Assembly (NCBI GenBank): GCA_003415625.1
Contig: PYIU01000003.1
Span: forward strand, 3,348,001-3,412,000
DNA from: Aquanectria penicillioides
Taxonomy: Eukaryota; Ascomycota; Sordariomycetes; Hypocreales; Nectriaceae
DNA length: 64,000 bases
Reading direction: 5' to 3'
This document shows positions 11,010-22,820 of this stretch, piece after piece. A model generated the notes under the pieces. It did no database searches, was not told the DNA's origin, and saw only the letters and a program-made list of their open reading frames with translations. Each line of letters starts with the position of its first letter. Position 1 is the stretch's first letter. Both the position numbers and the translations under genes were made by a program.

Positions 11010-12645
11010 TCAGGCAGTCTTGACCTTAAGATTGGCTAGACCTGCACGGGCTTGCTTGACACCTTGTGGAAAGTCCAGCTTGGTGCTCATGTCGATGCAC
11101 TGGTTGTACTTCTTGCGCGCAAGCTCAGCATTGCCCATCAAGGCGGCAACGTCGGCCCAGTTGCAAAGAGCCACAGCGCAGGCCTCGTCGCATTCCGGAG
11201 TGCGCTCATCGCCCTGGACGTCCATGGCGTGTTGGTAAGCATTCTTGGACCAGTTGAGAGCAGCTTCGAGGCAGTCCTTGCGAGTGGCGGGCATGGCAGG
11301 GTCGTGAAGCTCACGGATTGCCTCGGAAGGTTGATCGGCGAGAATTGGGGTGAATAGGGGATGCTGGGCAAAGGTAGCGGCGAGGTTGTTCATGATGACG
11401 GCGCGGTGGCAGGGCGACTCGCAGAGACGGAGGGCCTGGAAAAAGAGAGGGATAGCAAGGTGGAATTGCGATTTGCTCTCGTAATCACGGCCGAGAGACT
11501 CCAGAGTTCTGCCAGTCTCTTCTGGTGAGAGCCAATTGCCCTCGCCTTCCTTGACACCGTCAGTTTTGCGTCTGCGGAATTCTGTCAAGGTAGTTTCAAC
11601 TGCCCAGATGAGGTGCTTCTGGGAGTTATCAGGGTCGAGAACATGCTCATCCGAATAAATCTCTCCTAACTTCACAGCGATACCGACGGCTTTAGCGAGG
11701 AGTCGCCGGCGCTTGTGCCAGAGGTTCTCGGGAACAAAGTCATCCTCGGTCTTGTCGGCAGAGGCGGCATCGGCCTCCTTCTTTGCTTCGGGGGATTCGG
11801 CCTGCTGGGAGGGAGGCGTGACCAGTTTACCGGCGTTATCGATCTTGCCGTCCCGGACCGACTGCTCCATAACACTGACCCACTTCTTGAGGTCTCCCAG
11901 GATGGATTCAAGGACATGGAGAGTGCCGTCGTAGTTGCCAATTTTCTGCAGCCAGTAGGAGGTCTGGATTCGAATACCAAGCACCTCATCGGAGAAAGGA
12001 TCGAGACCAAACTCGGCGCATTGCTCCATGGCACGCTTGTAATACTTCAGCGCTAGCTCGGCATCGGGGCTAATGTTGGTGTAGTAGAGGGCGCGTCGAA
12101 GGGAGTTGGCAATGGGCTTGGGGTATCTTGTAAACTGGGAGTGGTAGAAATAGGTGAAGTAGAGCTTGACGGTGTAACCGGCGATGATCGCGATGACGAC
12201 TAGACTAGCGTATCGTTAGCAGATGCGAATCAGCAGTTATCCTTTGAGCATACACTGCAAGTGCTAGAGTAGTAGCTCCAGGGCTCTGGCGGAAAGCCGT
12301 TTTGATGCCAGTTGGGCTCAGCGCGGTGACGAGACTTCGAAGCCCGGCTCCGAGGGCACGAGTGGCAAACTTGCGGAAGGTAATTGGGGGCTGAGCAAGT
12401 TGCTGCTTCTTCGGCAGTTGATTTTGCTTGTCGGCGAGGCCCTTGTCGGCGCCGTCCTTGGGACCATTGGCGCTCGAGGTGGATTGGAGTCGTCGCTGAA
12501 CGGCATCGGGTCGGAGGGGTATCACGGCGCGGATGTGGACGGAGGCACGGCGCGACCGGAGATGAACAGATAACAGGCCGGACGGGGCGCGCTGAAGGCA
12601 TTGGCTGCGGAAAGGCCGCAGCGAGGCGGAGACCGACACCGACAT
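11010..12645 (-). CDS. mgr3: Mitochondrial inner-membrane TPR protein (Mgr3-like)
   Basis: Exons are 12645-12254 and 12204-11010 (528 residues); intron 12253-12205 starts GTATGC and ends GCTAG. I start at 12645 because the first 60 residues are then a typical mitochondrial presequence: Arg-rich, Ser-rich, no acidic residue until the QRRLQSTSS region. An upstream in-frame ATG at 12729 would add 28 residues. The splice completes a single membrane span (TLALAVLVVIAIIAGYTV, about 130-147), followed by LYFTYFYHSQFTKYPKPIAN, then TPR helices with RALYYTNISPDAELALKYYK, ALRLCESPCHRAVIMNNLAA and ALCNWADVAALMGNAELARK. This layout matches Mgr3, an adaptor of the i-AAA protease Yme1 facing the intermembrane space. 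Another TPR protein of the same shape is possible. Confidence 0.82.
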
Positions 12646-13000
12646 GGCGGGTATGGGAACGGGAGCAGCGAGGATGAAGAGCTGGCGGTTGATGTCGGCG
12701 ATGCGAAATATCCGATCTGGTGCCATCAATCAATCACTGATTCAGCACGGGCCATGCCGGAGAATAGTGGGGCCACAATTGGTGATGCGATTGCTGGGGC
12801 ACCACAACTGCCAATCGTGTGGCCTGTGTTTTGGAGGCCGAGGCTTTGGCCCGGGTTTTTGGTGGGGGTGCGGTGCGGTGCGGGCGACCAAGCCAGGCAC
12901 CAAAGCTCACCAATGACGGAATCCTCTGGACTGCATCTCTCTCAGGCACAACAACAATCGCTCGCAAATACCCTTCGTCTTGCTCTATAACCCCGCCGCC
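12646..13000. promoter_or_regulatory. Shared divergent promoter, Mgr3-like gene and dap1
   Basis: About 355 bp between two divergent start codons, so both genes must be driven from here. I see no clear TATA box or known site. Confidence 0.5.
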
Positions 13001-13646
13001 ATGACTGGAAAGTTCGAGCCCAAGGTCCCCGTCACCTTGGACGCCCCCAAATCCGACCCCATCTCGCAAGAGGTGCTGGCCAAGTCCAATGGTACGTTGA
13101 AACGCGACTTCGCCATCATTGCTGTTGCATGAAATGCTCCCGCGCAAAATCCAACTCCATGGCCTCAGACTAACATTCCAACAGGTGCTGATGGCGAGAA
13201 GTGCTACGTTGCCATCAAGGTACGAAGATAGAGCCCTGCCATCTACGCATGGCCTTCCGTCCGCCTCGTTCATGCAACGGACGGAATGAGCTAACCCATT
13301 GCCCACCAAATAGGGCAAGGTCTACGATGTCTCCGGCAACAAGGCCTATCAGCCAGGAGGCTCATACAATGGTAAGGCCCTTTCCACCTCCCTTCAACGA
13401 AGCTCTTCTTTCACCGGGACCCAATCTTTCTAATGCAAGTCATTCGCTGACGAATTGACCACAGTCTTCGCCGGAAAGGATGCTTCTAGGGCCCTTGGCA
13501 AGACATCCACCAAAGCCGAGGACGTCCGGCCCGACTGGGAAGACCTGACTGACAAGGAGAAGGGCGTTCTCAATGACTGGGTCACCTTTTTCTCCAAGCG
13601 GTACAACGTCGTTGGTGTCGTGGAGGGCGCCACAAACACGGAATGA
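13001..13646 (+). CDS. dap1: Cytochrome-b5-like haem-binding protein Dap1 (MAPR family)
   Basis: A 121-residue homologue of Dap1/PGRMC1, which binds haem through a tyrosine and supports sterol-synthesis P450s such as Erg11. Exons are 13001-13091, 13185-13219, 13314-13371 and 13465-13646. All three introns start GTAC or GTAA and end CAG or TAG, and the sum is in frame. The domain reads CYVAIKGKVYDVSG, then NKAYQPGGSY and NVFAGKDASRALGKTSTK, and ends DLTDKEKGVLNDWVTFF and KRYNVVGVV. It lacks the N-terminal membrane anchor of animal PGRMC1, like short fungal Dap1 forms. The tyrosines of the AYQPGGSY segment lie where the haem ligand of the family sits. Confidence 0.93.
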
Positions 13647-14656
13647 CTAGCCGAGTCGTGTCTTACCAAGGAAGTCAAGTTGTGAACTCTAGCCGTTGCG
13701 GTTTTCTCTCTGGTTCCTTTCATTCTCTTGCCTTCGTTTGTGAACTCTTTCCGTTTATATTCTCCGCTGCTGTGAAGCTCTCTCGCCATGCCTAATAAGC
13801 CAAAGGCTTTGACGTCTTGCTGAGTTTCCATGGCCCCATTTGCTCAAAATTGGTGATGCTCATTTCTTCCTAATTCTCACATGCCTCTGATGGAGGTGTC
13901 TGCGAATACTCTAGGTTATCTAATATCTTAGTCATTGGATATAAACAACCCAGATCAGTCAAGCCACTAAGTGAGGCTAAGCGATGGTCCTGAACCCTCG
14001 CAGAGGAGGAAGCAGTGATGGATATTCTCAAGAACTAAAGAGAATAGGATTCTCATTCTGAATTCAACCTCAAAACTATGGCCTAGGATTCCGATGCTTC
14101 TCGCCGAATTACATCGCCCCATATACACTGTTCCACCGCATCCAGTGGGCTTTGCATGTTGAACGTTCTTTGGATACACCGTTATTCTGTATCACGAACA
14201 AAAACGGGTAAAGTGACTCAAGTATGCATACACTAGGGCTCGTATCACTACAACTAAGCAAGTCCTAGAGATCGACTGTCGATGATAAACCTTACATTTG
14301 CTGGGTAGGTCGACACGGCATATCTTTCGCATTTCTTACTCGCACCAAGTGGCTGTGTAACGATGGAGGATTCAGTAAGCTATGTCACAATCAAAGCCCA
14401 TGTAAGGACTCAAGCAAGAGAGTTAAATTGGTATTCATGGCTGTTGATATCTAACTCAGATCCACCTGTAGGTCATGAGGAATCCAGCAACAGCACTATC
14501 TGTTGTGACAATCTGTAACCAAGATAGCAACCGCAAAGAGTGATTCTCTTAAAAGATGCACTTGAAGATATAACTCATTCCACGAAACTTTAAGCTTCGT
14601 ATTTTAGTGGCACGTCGACTACCTAAAGGCTTCATAATGGCTCTTCTCCACAGTTA
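13647..14656. other. Intergenic after dap1
   Basis: About 1 kb of AT-richer sequence with no convincing open frame. The first 150 bp, with T-rich stretches, look like the dap1 3' untranslated region. Confidence 0.5.
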
Positions 14657-14893
14657 CTAAGAAGTTTGATTGAGACCAGCATGAGCGGCCATGTAAGCCC
14701 TCTGAGCCCGGACACCAACCGGCTTCCCGTCGCCAATACAGCTGTCGCAGGGCACGCATTGGCGCCACGAATTCCGCAAAACCTTGACTCCAAAGCACTG
14801 GTGATTCGGATCGTTGCGGGCAAAGTGGCAGTAGGACTTGAGGCGGACAGTAGAATGATTGCAGAGAAAGAGAAATTCTTCCCAGTCGCACAT
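14657..14893 (-). CDS. Small Cys/His-rich protein, 78 residues
   Basis: A short single-exon frame with good coding character (many C-ending codons and an ATG in the context CAACATG). It starts MCDWEEFLFLC and has an ordered set of likely metal ligands: C11-x-H13, C22-H23, H31-x-C33, then C46-x2-C49-x2-C52. The core SYCHFARNDPNHQCFGVKVL resembles small fungal proteins that begin MCD and carry a CxH ... YCHxAR ... HxC pattern; I recall these as conserved hypothetical proteins of unknown function. A zinc-binding fold is inferred from the ligand spacing. It has no signal peptide or membrane segment. It stands alone in a gene-poor region. Confidence 0.7.
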   Translation of the reverse strand: MCDWEEFLFLCNHSTVRLKSYCHFARNDPNHQCFGVKVLRNSWRQCVPCDSCIGDGKPVGVRAQRAYMAAHAGLNQTS

Positions 14894-17539
14894 GTTGAAG
14901 GTGACAAAGATGAGATGATCACAAACACTAGCGGTCTAAAGCAAGATCATTAATATACATACTAGAGAGGGGCGGGTTGTGATGTGGGATTGCTGACTTG
15001 CGATAGACACTCTTGTATCCTTGATGGAACGCCAGAATCGGTATCCAAAGGGAAATTTAATCAGATTGGATTGATTCTTGTTTTTATGACAGGTAATGGT
15101 GCGGTTTTGTTAATTTGGTTCTCACAGGGTCTGTTCAACTCTTTTATAGATCACTCAGAGAGACCCAGGACGGCGGAGAGATCCAGGCCATGGGAAACAA
15201 ACTGGACTCGACTTGGTGGCAAAGGACAGTTCCGGTCGTATCTACTGAGACATTCAATCACCAGGAATACAGCTGCTACACTCAAGGTCCAATCATTTCG
15301 AGGTCATTCCGGCAGAGATGCAAGTACTCGACGGGATCAAGGATCTGAAGCCAATATACTCTTCGTTCTGGCCACTAGGGTTGCCACGCGTTTACCTAGC
15401 TCCCTATTTTCTCTTCTCAATGGAGCAGTCTGCATGTATCAAAAGCAGATATCCGAGCGAACGCGCCGTAAAGAGGATAGGTGCTGGCAGGAGTCGGTTC
15501 ACGGTTGCACAATGCGTTTTGGCGCTACATAACCTGGTTGTGAAGTGTGGAGGCGATGAGCAATGTATAGGCAGTTGTGGACTCCATCATAGGTATTCGG
15601 GGACATTATGAGACAAATTTCTTGCTCCTCAGCACATCCGAACCCTCATGGCCATGGGCATGACCTCGCGAAGTGTTTGGTGGAAGTCTTCTGTGAATTA
15701 CAGAGAGTCTAGGCGTTAAGGGAGCCACCCTCCCAACCACGATCGATAAACTAAACGAAAAAAAAAAAACCAAGGGGTCTCTACAGTGTTTCTTTCCCAT
15801 TCGCAGCACTTGAAAGCCACAGCGGAAGTCAAACACATACTCGAGGGCGCAAGAGAGAAATCCAGTTACCCAGACTTGGAGACTTTGACAACTTGGTAAA
15901 ATTGAATCCAGCCAAGATGGGCTAGACGATAGACTTACAAAGAAAAAGTGGCGGTGCTGAAAAGCATGTCGCCGGACTTTGACAGGATGGACGAACCACA
16001 AGGCCTGTATACAACCGGCAAACTGCAGACGGGTTGGCCACAGGCATGCGGCCATCCAAGCTTGCACTGCCCGCCACTTGAGGAACACCGGCCGCACAAT
16101 GAAGTCGAGAACAAATCCGGGATAAGAATCGGGAGGAGAAAACGTGAACAATCAGCAAGGCGAAAATCCAAATCGCACGCGTAATCCATGGGAGGCTGCA
16201 GGACGCCATAAGCCGGGCGTCATCATGCTTGTGGAGCCATTTCATTCATGTCAAGAAGGTTGAGAGGAACCAGCATCAAACTAGCAGATGCGCGAGTCCA
16301 CAATTGAGAATCGTAAAAGTACACTGCCTCAATGTTAGTTATGAGCGCCATCTCTCTGACAGCATACATTGGACTCCGGGGGATGGAAAGGAAGCATTGT
16401 TGTACACAGGGTTGGAACACTGGGTCACATGCAGGAGGAGGGAGGTTGAAGGAAAGGGGAGGGGTTTGGGTTTAGATGCCAGGCCATCAAGGTGACATAG
16501 CTCTCCTGACTAGAGAACAGGGGCACAGAGGGTTTCTCATTGGGACGAGAAGTGAATTTTTTTCTTCTGCGTGCAAGGTGTGAAAGGACAGGCCTTGATT
16601 GAATGACGAACGCTCGATTGTAAGCAGTCGTGGTTTGTCCACCTGCAGCCAGAGGTGGGCTGTGTGAGGCGGGTGGCTCAGTCGAAACGGTGGAGTTCCT
16701 CTGGTCAAACAACCCACTTTGTCCACAAACGAGAAACGAGGAGGGAAAGAAAAAAGTTGCGGTGAGCTAGAAGATGGACGAGGGAGCGTACACGAATGTG
16801 CTTTGGAATGGAGGGCATCATGCAAAGATGGAACGGTCAAAAGATCGGGATGTGCTCAAATGTGTGCGTCTGTGTGTTGGGTGCGTGTAGGGGGGTGTGA
16901 GCGAGTCTGCCTTGTTGGGTATCTTGACATTACAACTGAGCAAAGGAACTACAGAGCAAAGTACACTGAGCTGTAGGCCCTTGGGCTCATGGTTTACAGG
17001 GGCGAGTGTGTCAGTCTTGGGCTCGGAGGTAGGGTGCATGCGCATGACGCACGCATATATTTTGTATGAGAGGAACAAAAGAGGGGAGTGACTTGGCGAC
17101 TTGTGCGCATTTGTGATTGTGCGGATATGCAGCATTGTAATTTCGCAGTTGCGCAATTTTGCAAAGGTGATGTGGTTCGCAAAGCCCGAAACTGTAGTCA
17201 GTATCCATAGGTAGCCAGTAAGCACTCTTGGCTCGGTTGCCTTGCGGCTGCCTCACGGCTGCCTTGCCTAGGACAGGCAGCATGAGTGACCTCGAGTGTC
17301 CGGCACGGTTCTCTGATTGGTCACATACATCCAACTTGGGGAAGGAGTGGGCAAAAAGTGAGGCGGGCCGGGGGTACTTCGAGACGCATTTTGGGGAGGT
17401 GCCGTCTTGAAGCCGCCGCCTGCCATGCCATGCCATGCCATGTGCGAAGGACAACGCCCAAGTGATTCCGTCATTGCCAGCTCCAGTCGGTACCCCCTTG
17501 TGCCCGTCGCCGCCTCTAACTTTCCTCCCCTCCCCTCTC

Positions 17540-17606
17540 CTCTTCCTCTTCCTCTTCCTCTTCGCCTTCGCCTTCGCCTTCGCCTTCGCCTTCGTCTTCA
17601 TCTTGC
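17540..17606. repeat. Hexamer repeats TTCCTC then TTCGCC
   Basis: Consecutive hexamer arrays in the pyrimidine-rich upstream region of the C2H2 gene. Confidence 0.9.
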
Positions 17607-17714
17607 ATTTGCACCGCCCTCATTGCTTCCATCCCTTGACTTGCTCGACGTGGCGCGATATCATCCTGTCGCCGTCTCTTCCTATGCTTTCTTGTCTTGT
17701 CTCGAGCTATTGCA

Positions 17715-17742
17715 TGCATCCGCATCCGCATCCGCATCCGCA
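17715..17742. repeat. GCATCC hexamer repeat
   Basis: Four head-to-tail units of a hexamer (read CATCCG or GCATCC) in the same leader region. Confidence 0.9.
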
Positions 17743-18674
17743 ACCTTGTTTGCGAACCACGCGTCACTCGTCCGGACCTTCAACCCCAGCCAAGTCAGTA
17801 GCGGCAAACAAGGCAAAAAAACCCACCACCCACCGTTTCAACTCCCCACCCTTTCCCGCTGCTCATCCACCACCGTGCCATAGCACCAACAACGCACCAC
17901 AAAGAGGCTCTGCTGCTCGTAGAGTTCGATCCGTGTCTGTCTCTTCTTCAACGCACCCTGGTTTGACAGCTGGGACAGTTTCAACCCCTCTCCCCATTTC
18001 TCGCCTACATCCCCCCGCGTTCCTACAAACCCTCGTCTTTCTGCCTGATTCAACTTCTGTCCTCCATCTCTCTCTGACTTCCACTCTTTATCCGCCAACA
18101 CTTTTTTTTTTGGCTGACTGGCTGGCTGGCTCTGCGAACCGCCGCCTCCTCGCCACTATTGAGACTTCTTGGTCAACCAATCTGGCCCATTCTCCCTTGG
18201 GCTTGAACTGTCTGCTGTCGTTGGCTCGACTTGGTGTCTATCCACTACCCATCGTCATCAACACCAACAACACCAACACTAGCATCGCCACATCCACCTT
18301 TCCCCTCAGCTATCGACCAGCAAAGCCTATCCCCTCCGGCCAGACACTGCACCACACAAGGCATCTAGATAGCCGTCTGTCTCCCGCCCGCGAATTCGTC
18401 GCTGGGTAGGCTCTCCAAGGCTCAGCTGTACGTTCATGTCCCAAATGCTGCAGTCGAGTTATTGGGGTTGCTGACCTCCAAAACAGTCCTGAGTTGCCTT
18501 GCTTCAGCCTTTTCATCCTTCATCAGACGTGTATGCCTTCTGTCTGTACATCAAATATAACACCAGTCTCATATGTCCAGATACAGATCTGCTCTCGGAT
18601 AACAGGACGAGGCGAGACGACTGTGTCGCCGGATTGATAGTCACGAAACACCACAATACCGCCCTATTCTAATA

Positions 18675-21308
18675 ATGGATAACTCTAATTCGGGACAGCC
18701 CCGTCGTCGGGTTGTCGAGCCTCTCGGTTCCAGCCATCAGCAATATGATCCCAGTAGATCCTCAGCCTCCCAGCCGAACGCCGCCAAAGGCGGTGTTCCT
18801 TTCCCATGGAACCTGACCCGATTTTACGAAATGACCGAAAGCCCTTGGATACCAAGAGGCATTGTTCCTACCACCTCTTTCCAAACTACCGGCCCCTCTT
18901 TCCAGAATTACCGAAGCAATGGTCCCTTGCCATCTGAGTGCGATACCGGCAACGAGGATTCTGGTTACGGTGGTAGCGGCCCACCATACAGCAGCATTGA
19001 CACCACTTCAGTAATCGAGGATGACCCCAACCCCGAAGCCCATGCCGCAGCGCAACTTTTCGACTCCTTCCACCTTGAGGTCGCCTCTCTGACAAATGCT
19101 CAACCTCCTTCTTGGTCAGCAGCCCGCCCAACCCCAAGCATCGCAACTGCACCTCCCAATGCAGAGCACAAGTGGTACTGCCCCTATTGCGATGCCTGGT
19201 TGCGAACCAAGTCAGAGCTGAAGTAAGTCATCACGACTCATACAATTCATATGGAACCTCACCTAACAATTGCTAGGAAGCATAACTCTCGGCACAATAA
19301 ACCCTTTACTTGTGACGTCCCCGGCTGTAACAGAAAGGAAGGATTCGGCACCAAAAACGACCTCGATAGACATAAACGCAGTGTCCATTCAGACCTCACG
19401 GTCTCCGGTCCCAGATACGTTTGCCGGCTTGGTCAATGTGCTACCAAAAGCCAGCCCAAGCTTTGGCCCAGAGCCGACAATTTTCGTTCTCACCTCCGTC
19501 GAATCCACCAAAAGGATTACGCCCCAGATGATGACCTGGAGGAATATATCGACCAGTACGTCGGCATTACTGTTGAATACTCTCTTTACAATCCAGCTGA
19601 CTCACTCGCAGCCGACCCGTGTCTTGCCAGCCTGCCTTGCGTGAGGACCTCCAGGGTGTTGGGGGTACCGCGCTCTTTTACATGAACACGAACCCAGGGG
19701 CCAACATGCAAAAGCCCATGGGTTCTTCAATTGTTCTTGGAAGCCAGCAACTGGCCCCAGAGTCGAGGCGAGGCATCCCAGAATTACAAGAAGACCTCGA
19801 TTCCATTCTTCAAAACTCAACTTCGACGACCTCTGAAAATGACCAGCCAGGTCTCACATCGATTCAAGGACCGGACGAGAACTTCTTGTCGTCCAACATC
19901 CTGAACGGAATGGGCCAGGGCCAGCTACAATCAAGCCGAGGCTTGAACGATCAATTCGTGCCTCTCGTCCCTGGTCGCTACCACTACCAGCATTCAAGCC
20001 AAGGAAGTATGGTAGGTGACGGGGATATCTCAGTAGCCAATGACGATGACATACCACCTCATGTCGATGTCGATGAGTCCCACGATGATGACGATGGCGA
20101 TGGCGATGAGCGAGATGGCCATTTCAAGACGGACATCGCTCACACTGGGGGCCCAGATATGAAGGGCTCTTTACCAGAGCAGCCTGATGTGAAAATGGCA
20201 GACCGGGGACATGTCGAACCAGGGTCTAGATCCAATCTCGCGTCCACATTGGATGTACCAGGACATTTATCAAAGGACCCGGAGTTGATTCTGAAATTTC
20301 TCAAAACATTGCCCAAACATCTCCTCAAAACCGCCCTCAATGGCGATGCTGGCAACAACAAATCAACGAGTTCAAGTCAAGAGTCCGTGAATCAGAAGAA
20401 CTCTCATCGTTGCACGGAATGTCACAAGGCATTCAACCGTCAATGCGAACTTAAGTTGGTTTTCCCATATAACTTACAAGATGATACCGCCGCTAATCAT
20501 CAGCCTTACAGGAAACATTTAAAACGGCACGAGAAGCCATATGGGTGCACGTTTCGCCACTGCCCCAAGGTCTTCGGTAGCAAGAACGATTGGAAGAGAC
20601 ACGAAAGTAGCCAGCACATGCAGCTAGAGACGTGGAAATGTGAGGAATTGAAATCAGGCCAAGACGAACCTTGTGCCAAGATTTGCCATCGCAGGGAGAG
20701 CTTCCGAAACCATCTCAACAAGGAGCACACAATGATGGACACCAAGCAAGTTGAGGAAAGGCTTGATCGATGTCGGATCGGCCGTCACTGTGATACTCGC
20801 TACTGGTGTGGCTTCTGCCGGAAAATCATTGAGATTGCGGGCGAAGGCGTCAATGCCTGGACCATCCGGTGCGATCACATTGACGACCATTTCTGTGGCC
20901 GGGAGGGCAACCCAAAAACGCACATTCGTGAGTGGAAACACCTCGATAATGAGGAGGAGAAGCGCGAGAGCAACTGCCTTGACCTAGGCAAGGCGTCAAG
21001 CTCAAGCCACGGCTCCAATGTCAACTCTGTCTTGAAACGCAAATTGAACGCGAATGAAGACGCAGCGCTGCACAAGAAGCAGCGTCAGGAACAAGTCTAC
21101 ATGTGGACATGCGTAAGCTAATTCAATCAAAACTTTGGCTTGGGGACTTCTTGCTAATAGTTCTCGTCATCAGTGCCAATGCAAAACTGACATTAACCTG
21201 AGGACGTCAACGTCCTGTTTTCAATGTGAACATGCCAAATGCAAGGAAAACTGCATTGTCACTAATATCTTTGATCGAGCTGAAGATGAGCAGCGAGTGA
21301 TTGGATAA
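18675..21308 (+). CDS. C2H2 zinc-finger protein with a duplicated three-finger module
   Basis: An 801-residue probable transcription factor. Exons are 18675-19222, 19277-19555, 19612-20454, 20512-21112 and 21174-21308. Residues 1-165 are disordered. Module 1 starts at C169-x2-C172 (CPYCDAWLRTKSELKKH), continues with CDVPGCNRKEGFGTKNDLDR and ends RADNFRSHLRRIH. A Ser/Asp-rich linker of about 250 residues follows. Module 2, near 540, repeats the plan: CTECHKAFNRQCELKKHLKR, then CPKVFGSKNDWKRHESSQH, then RRESFRNHLNKEH. After that come YWCGFCRKI and a WTIRCDHIDDHF segment, a basic stretch (LKRKLN, KKQRQ) and a Cys-rich end (CQCKT, CFQCEHAKCKENC). Introns 1 and 3 both cut the codon after ELK inside the finger helix. 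Target genes are unknown. The last exon rests on splice signals and its Cys pattern. Confidence 0.85.
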
Positions 21309-22446
21309 ATCAAAATGTAAGGGCATCACCAAAAGTTAGGGAACAGTGAGGATATCCATGTCGTTTTTCCTTTTTTAAATCTTGGCTACATCTACATTAT
21401 GATTGGGGATTGGGTATTGGGTATTGGAAGGCCCGGGATTTGGATGAAACTTGAATGATGACCATGGACTGTGTAATTTGCTTAGGATACCCATCATAGC
21501 GGCGTTGAGAAATGCTACGAGACAATGGGAAAAGGAGCTACAATCTTCACTTCAAAACCGTTCAAGGATGATTGTCAGTCCACGCACCTGCCCACAAGAC
21601 CCTGCACACCGCTATGTCGAGGCAACCTTTGGGAAGGCAACCTTTGGAGGAAGTCCATCTGGGCAGATTTCAAGCCAGCTTTGACCAGCAGGCCAGACCA
21701 GGAAACCGGGGCCAGGATGAGCAAAAGAGCGGGTTGCTCAGTGCAGGTTGGTTGCTCCCGCTAAGTTGCGCAGCACCTGGGTAGTGGTGTTCTCCTTTGG
21801 GCTCCCAACATAAGTGCGCGTGCTTGGCGACGAGGGTCGGGCGGTTACGAGACGCTTCCCCCGAGATTCATGCAGATCCCACCGATTGATTTGCAACACC
21901 AGGAACCCGATGGACCTTTGCGCGTGCGGCGCAGTGGGATCGCGGATCATGGAGGAACTGAGAGAGATGCGAGCGAGAGCCGAAGTACCGAAGACATGGA
22001 CGGAGAATCATGTTGGGTGGCGCATCATCCTGGTTCGCGATCATGGCTCCAAATGCTCGGCGCAGCGTACCGAACCACGGGAGGCGGCGAGGCCCCTTGA
22101 CGATGAGCATCTGCCGGTATGAGCAACAATGAGAGGCGTTGCCAGTTCCCACTGGGCAAGGATCACATCATCACAGTGATTGTGAGATGTGACGAAGCAG
22201 ATCATTCATTCATTAGTTTAGCTTGGGTCCCTCCTCGTTGAAGCCCGGCCCCCCGTTGCCCGCACGAGAGGCCAGCCGTTGTGCTGAAGGCTTGGGTTCA
22301 GCTTCCAGCTCCACAGCGATGAACCATGCCGTCTTTCCCAGGGGGTGGGGATGACTAGTGGCTTGCAAGGTGGAGATGTCAATGACGAAGAGGCTGACCG
22401 GAATTCGACTCAAGCCACCGGGGGGGGGAGGGGACATATGTGCATG

Positions 22447-22478
22447 AGTGTGTGAGTATGTGTGTGTGTGTGTGTGTA
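22447..22478. repeat. TG dinucleotide repeat
   Basis: Interrupted (TG)n, roughly 15 units. Confidence 0.9.
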
Positions 22479-22789
22479 AGTATGTCTTTTGTTCATCTCT
22501 CCTCGTGACCTCGTTCTGTTCCCCAATTGATGCCGACAACTTGCGAGTTTGCCAAGGGGGATCGGAGCGCGGGGGGGGAGGTAGGGGACGGACACTATGA
22601 TCGATAGCTCAGCATATAGGTGATGGCTATTTTCTAGTTACAGCATCATCCACGACGGACACACGAGTACACGGACGCAGATGAGGAAAAAGGAAAACCA
22701 ATGGAAGGATTCTGGTATGGGGTCACGGGGAGGTTGTCCCGATGCGTCACGGGGGGTCCAAGTGGGCACGACGACCCAGCAACCTAGTC

Positions 22790-22820
22790 CTTGGGCTTGG
22801 GCTTGGGCTTGGGCTTGGGC
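22790..22820. repeat. CTTGGG hexamer repeat
   Basis: About five head-to-tail GGGCTT units. The G-tract spacing could allow a G-quadruplex on the plus strand; this is inference from sequence. Confidence 0.9.

Larger units (their letters stand above)
14894..18674. other. Intergenic and long leader of the first C2H2 gene
   Basis: About 3.8 kb. The frame at 14984-15532 and the overlapping minus-strand frames at 15606-16245 show no known pattern. From about 17.4 kb the plus strand is pyrimidine-rich and repeat-rich, typical of a long fungal 5' leader. A possible leader intron is 18532-18581 (starts GTATGC, ends CCAG). Several upstream ATGs occur, so translation may be attenuated. Confidence 0.5.

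Noticed and set aside
15606..16245. Minus-strand frames with hydrophobic stretches, considered as a small membrane protein like Pmp3
   Set aside because: The hydrophobic pieces lie in different frames and do not match the Pmp3 pattern; no clean splice joins them.
17435..18409. 324-residue plus-strand open frame before the C2H2 gene
   Set aside because: Made of translated pyrimidine repeats (Leu/Phe/Ala/Pro runs); fits a leader rather than a protein.
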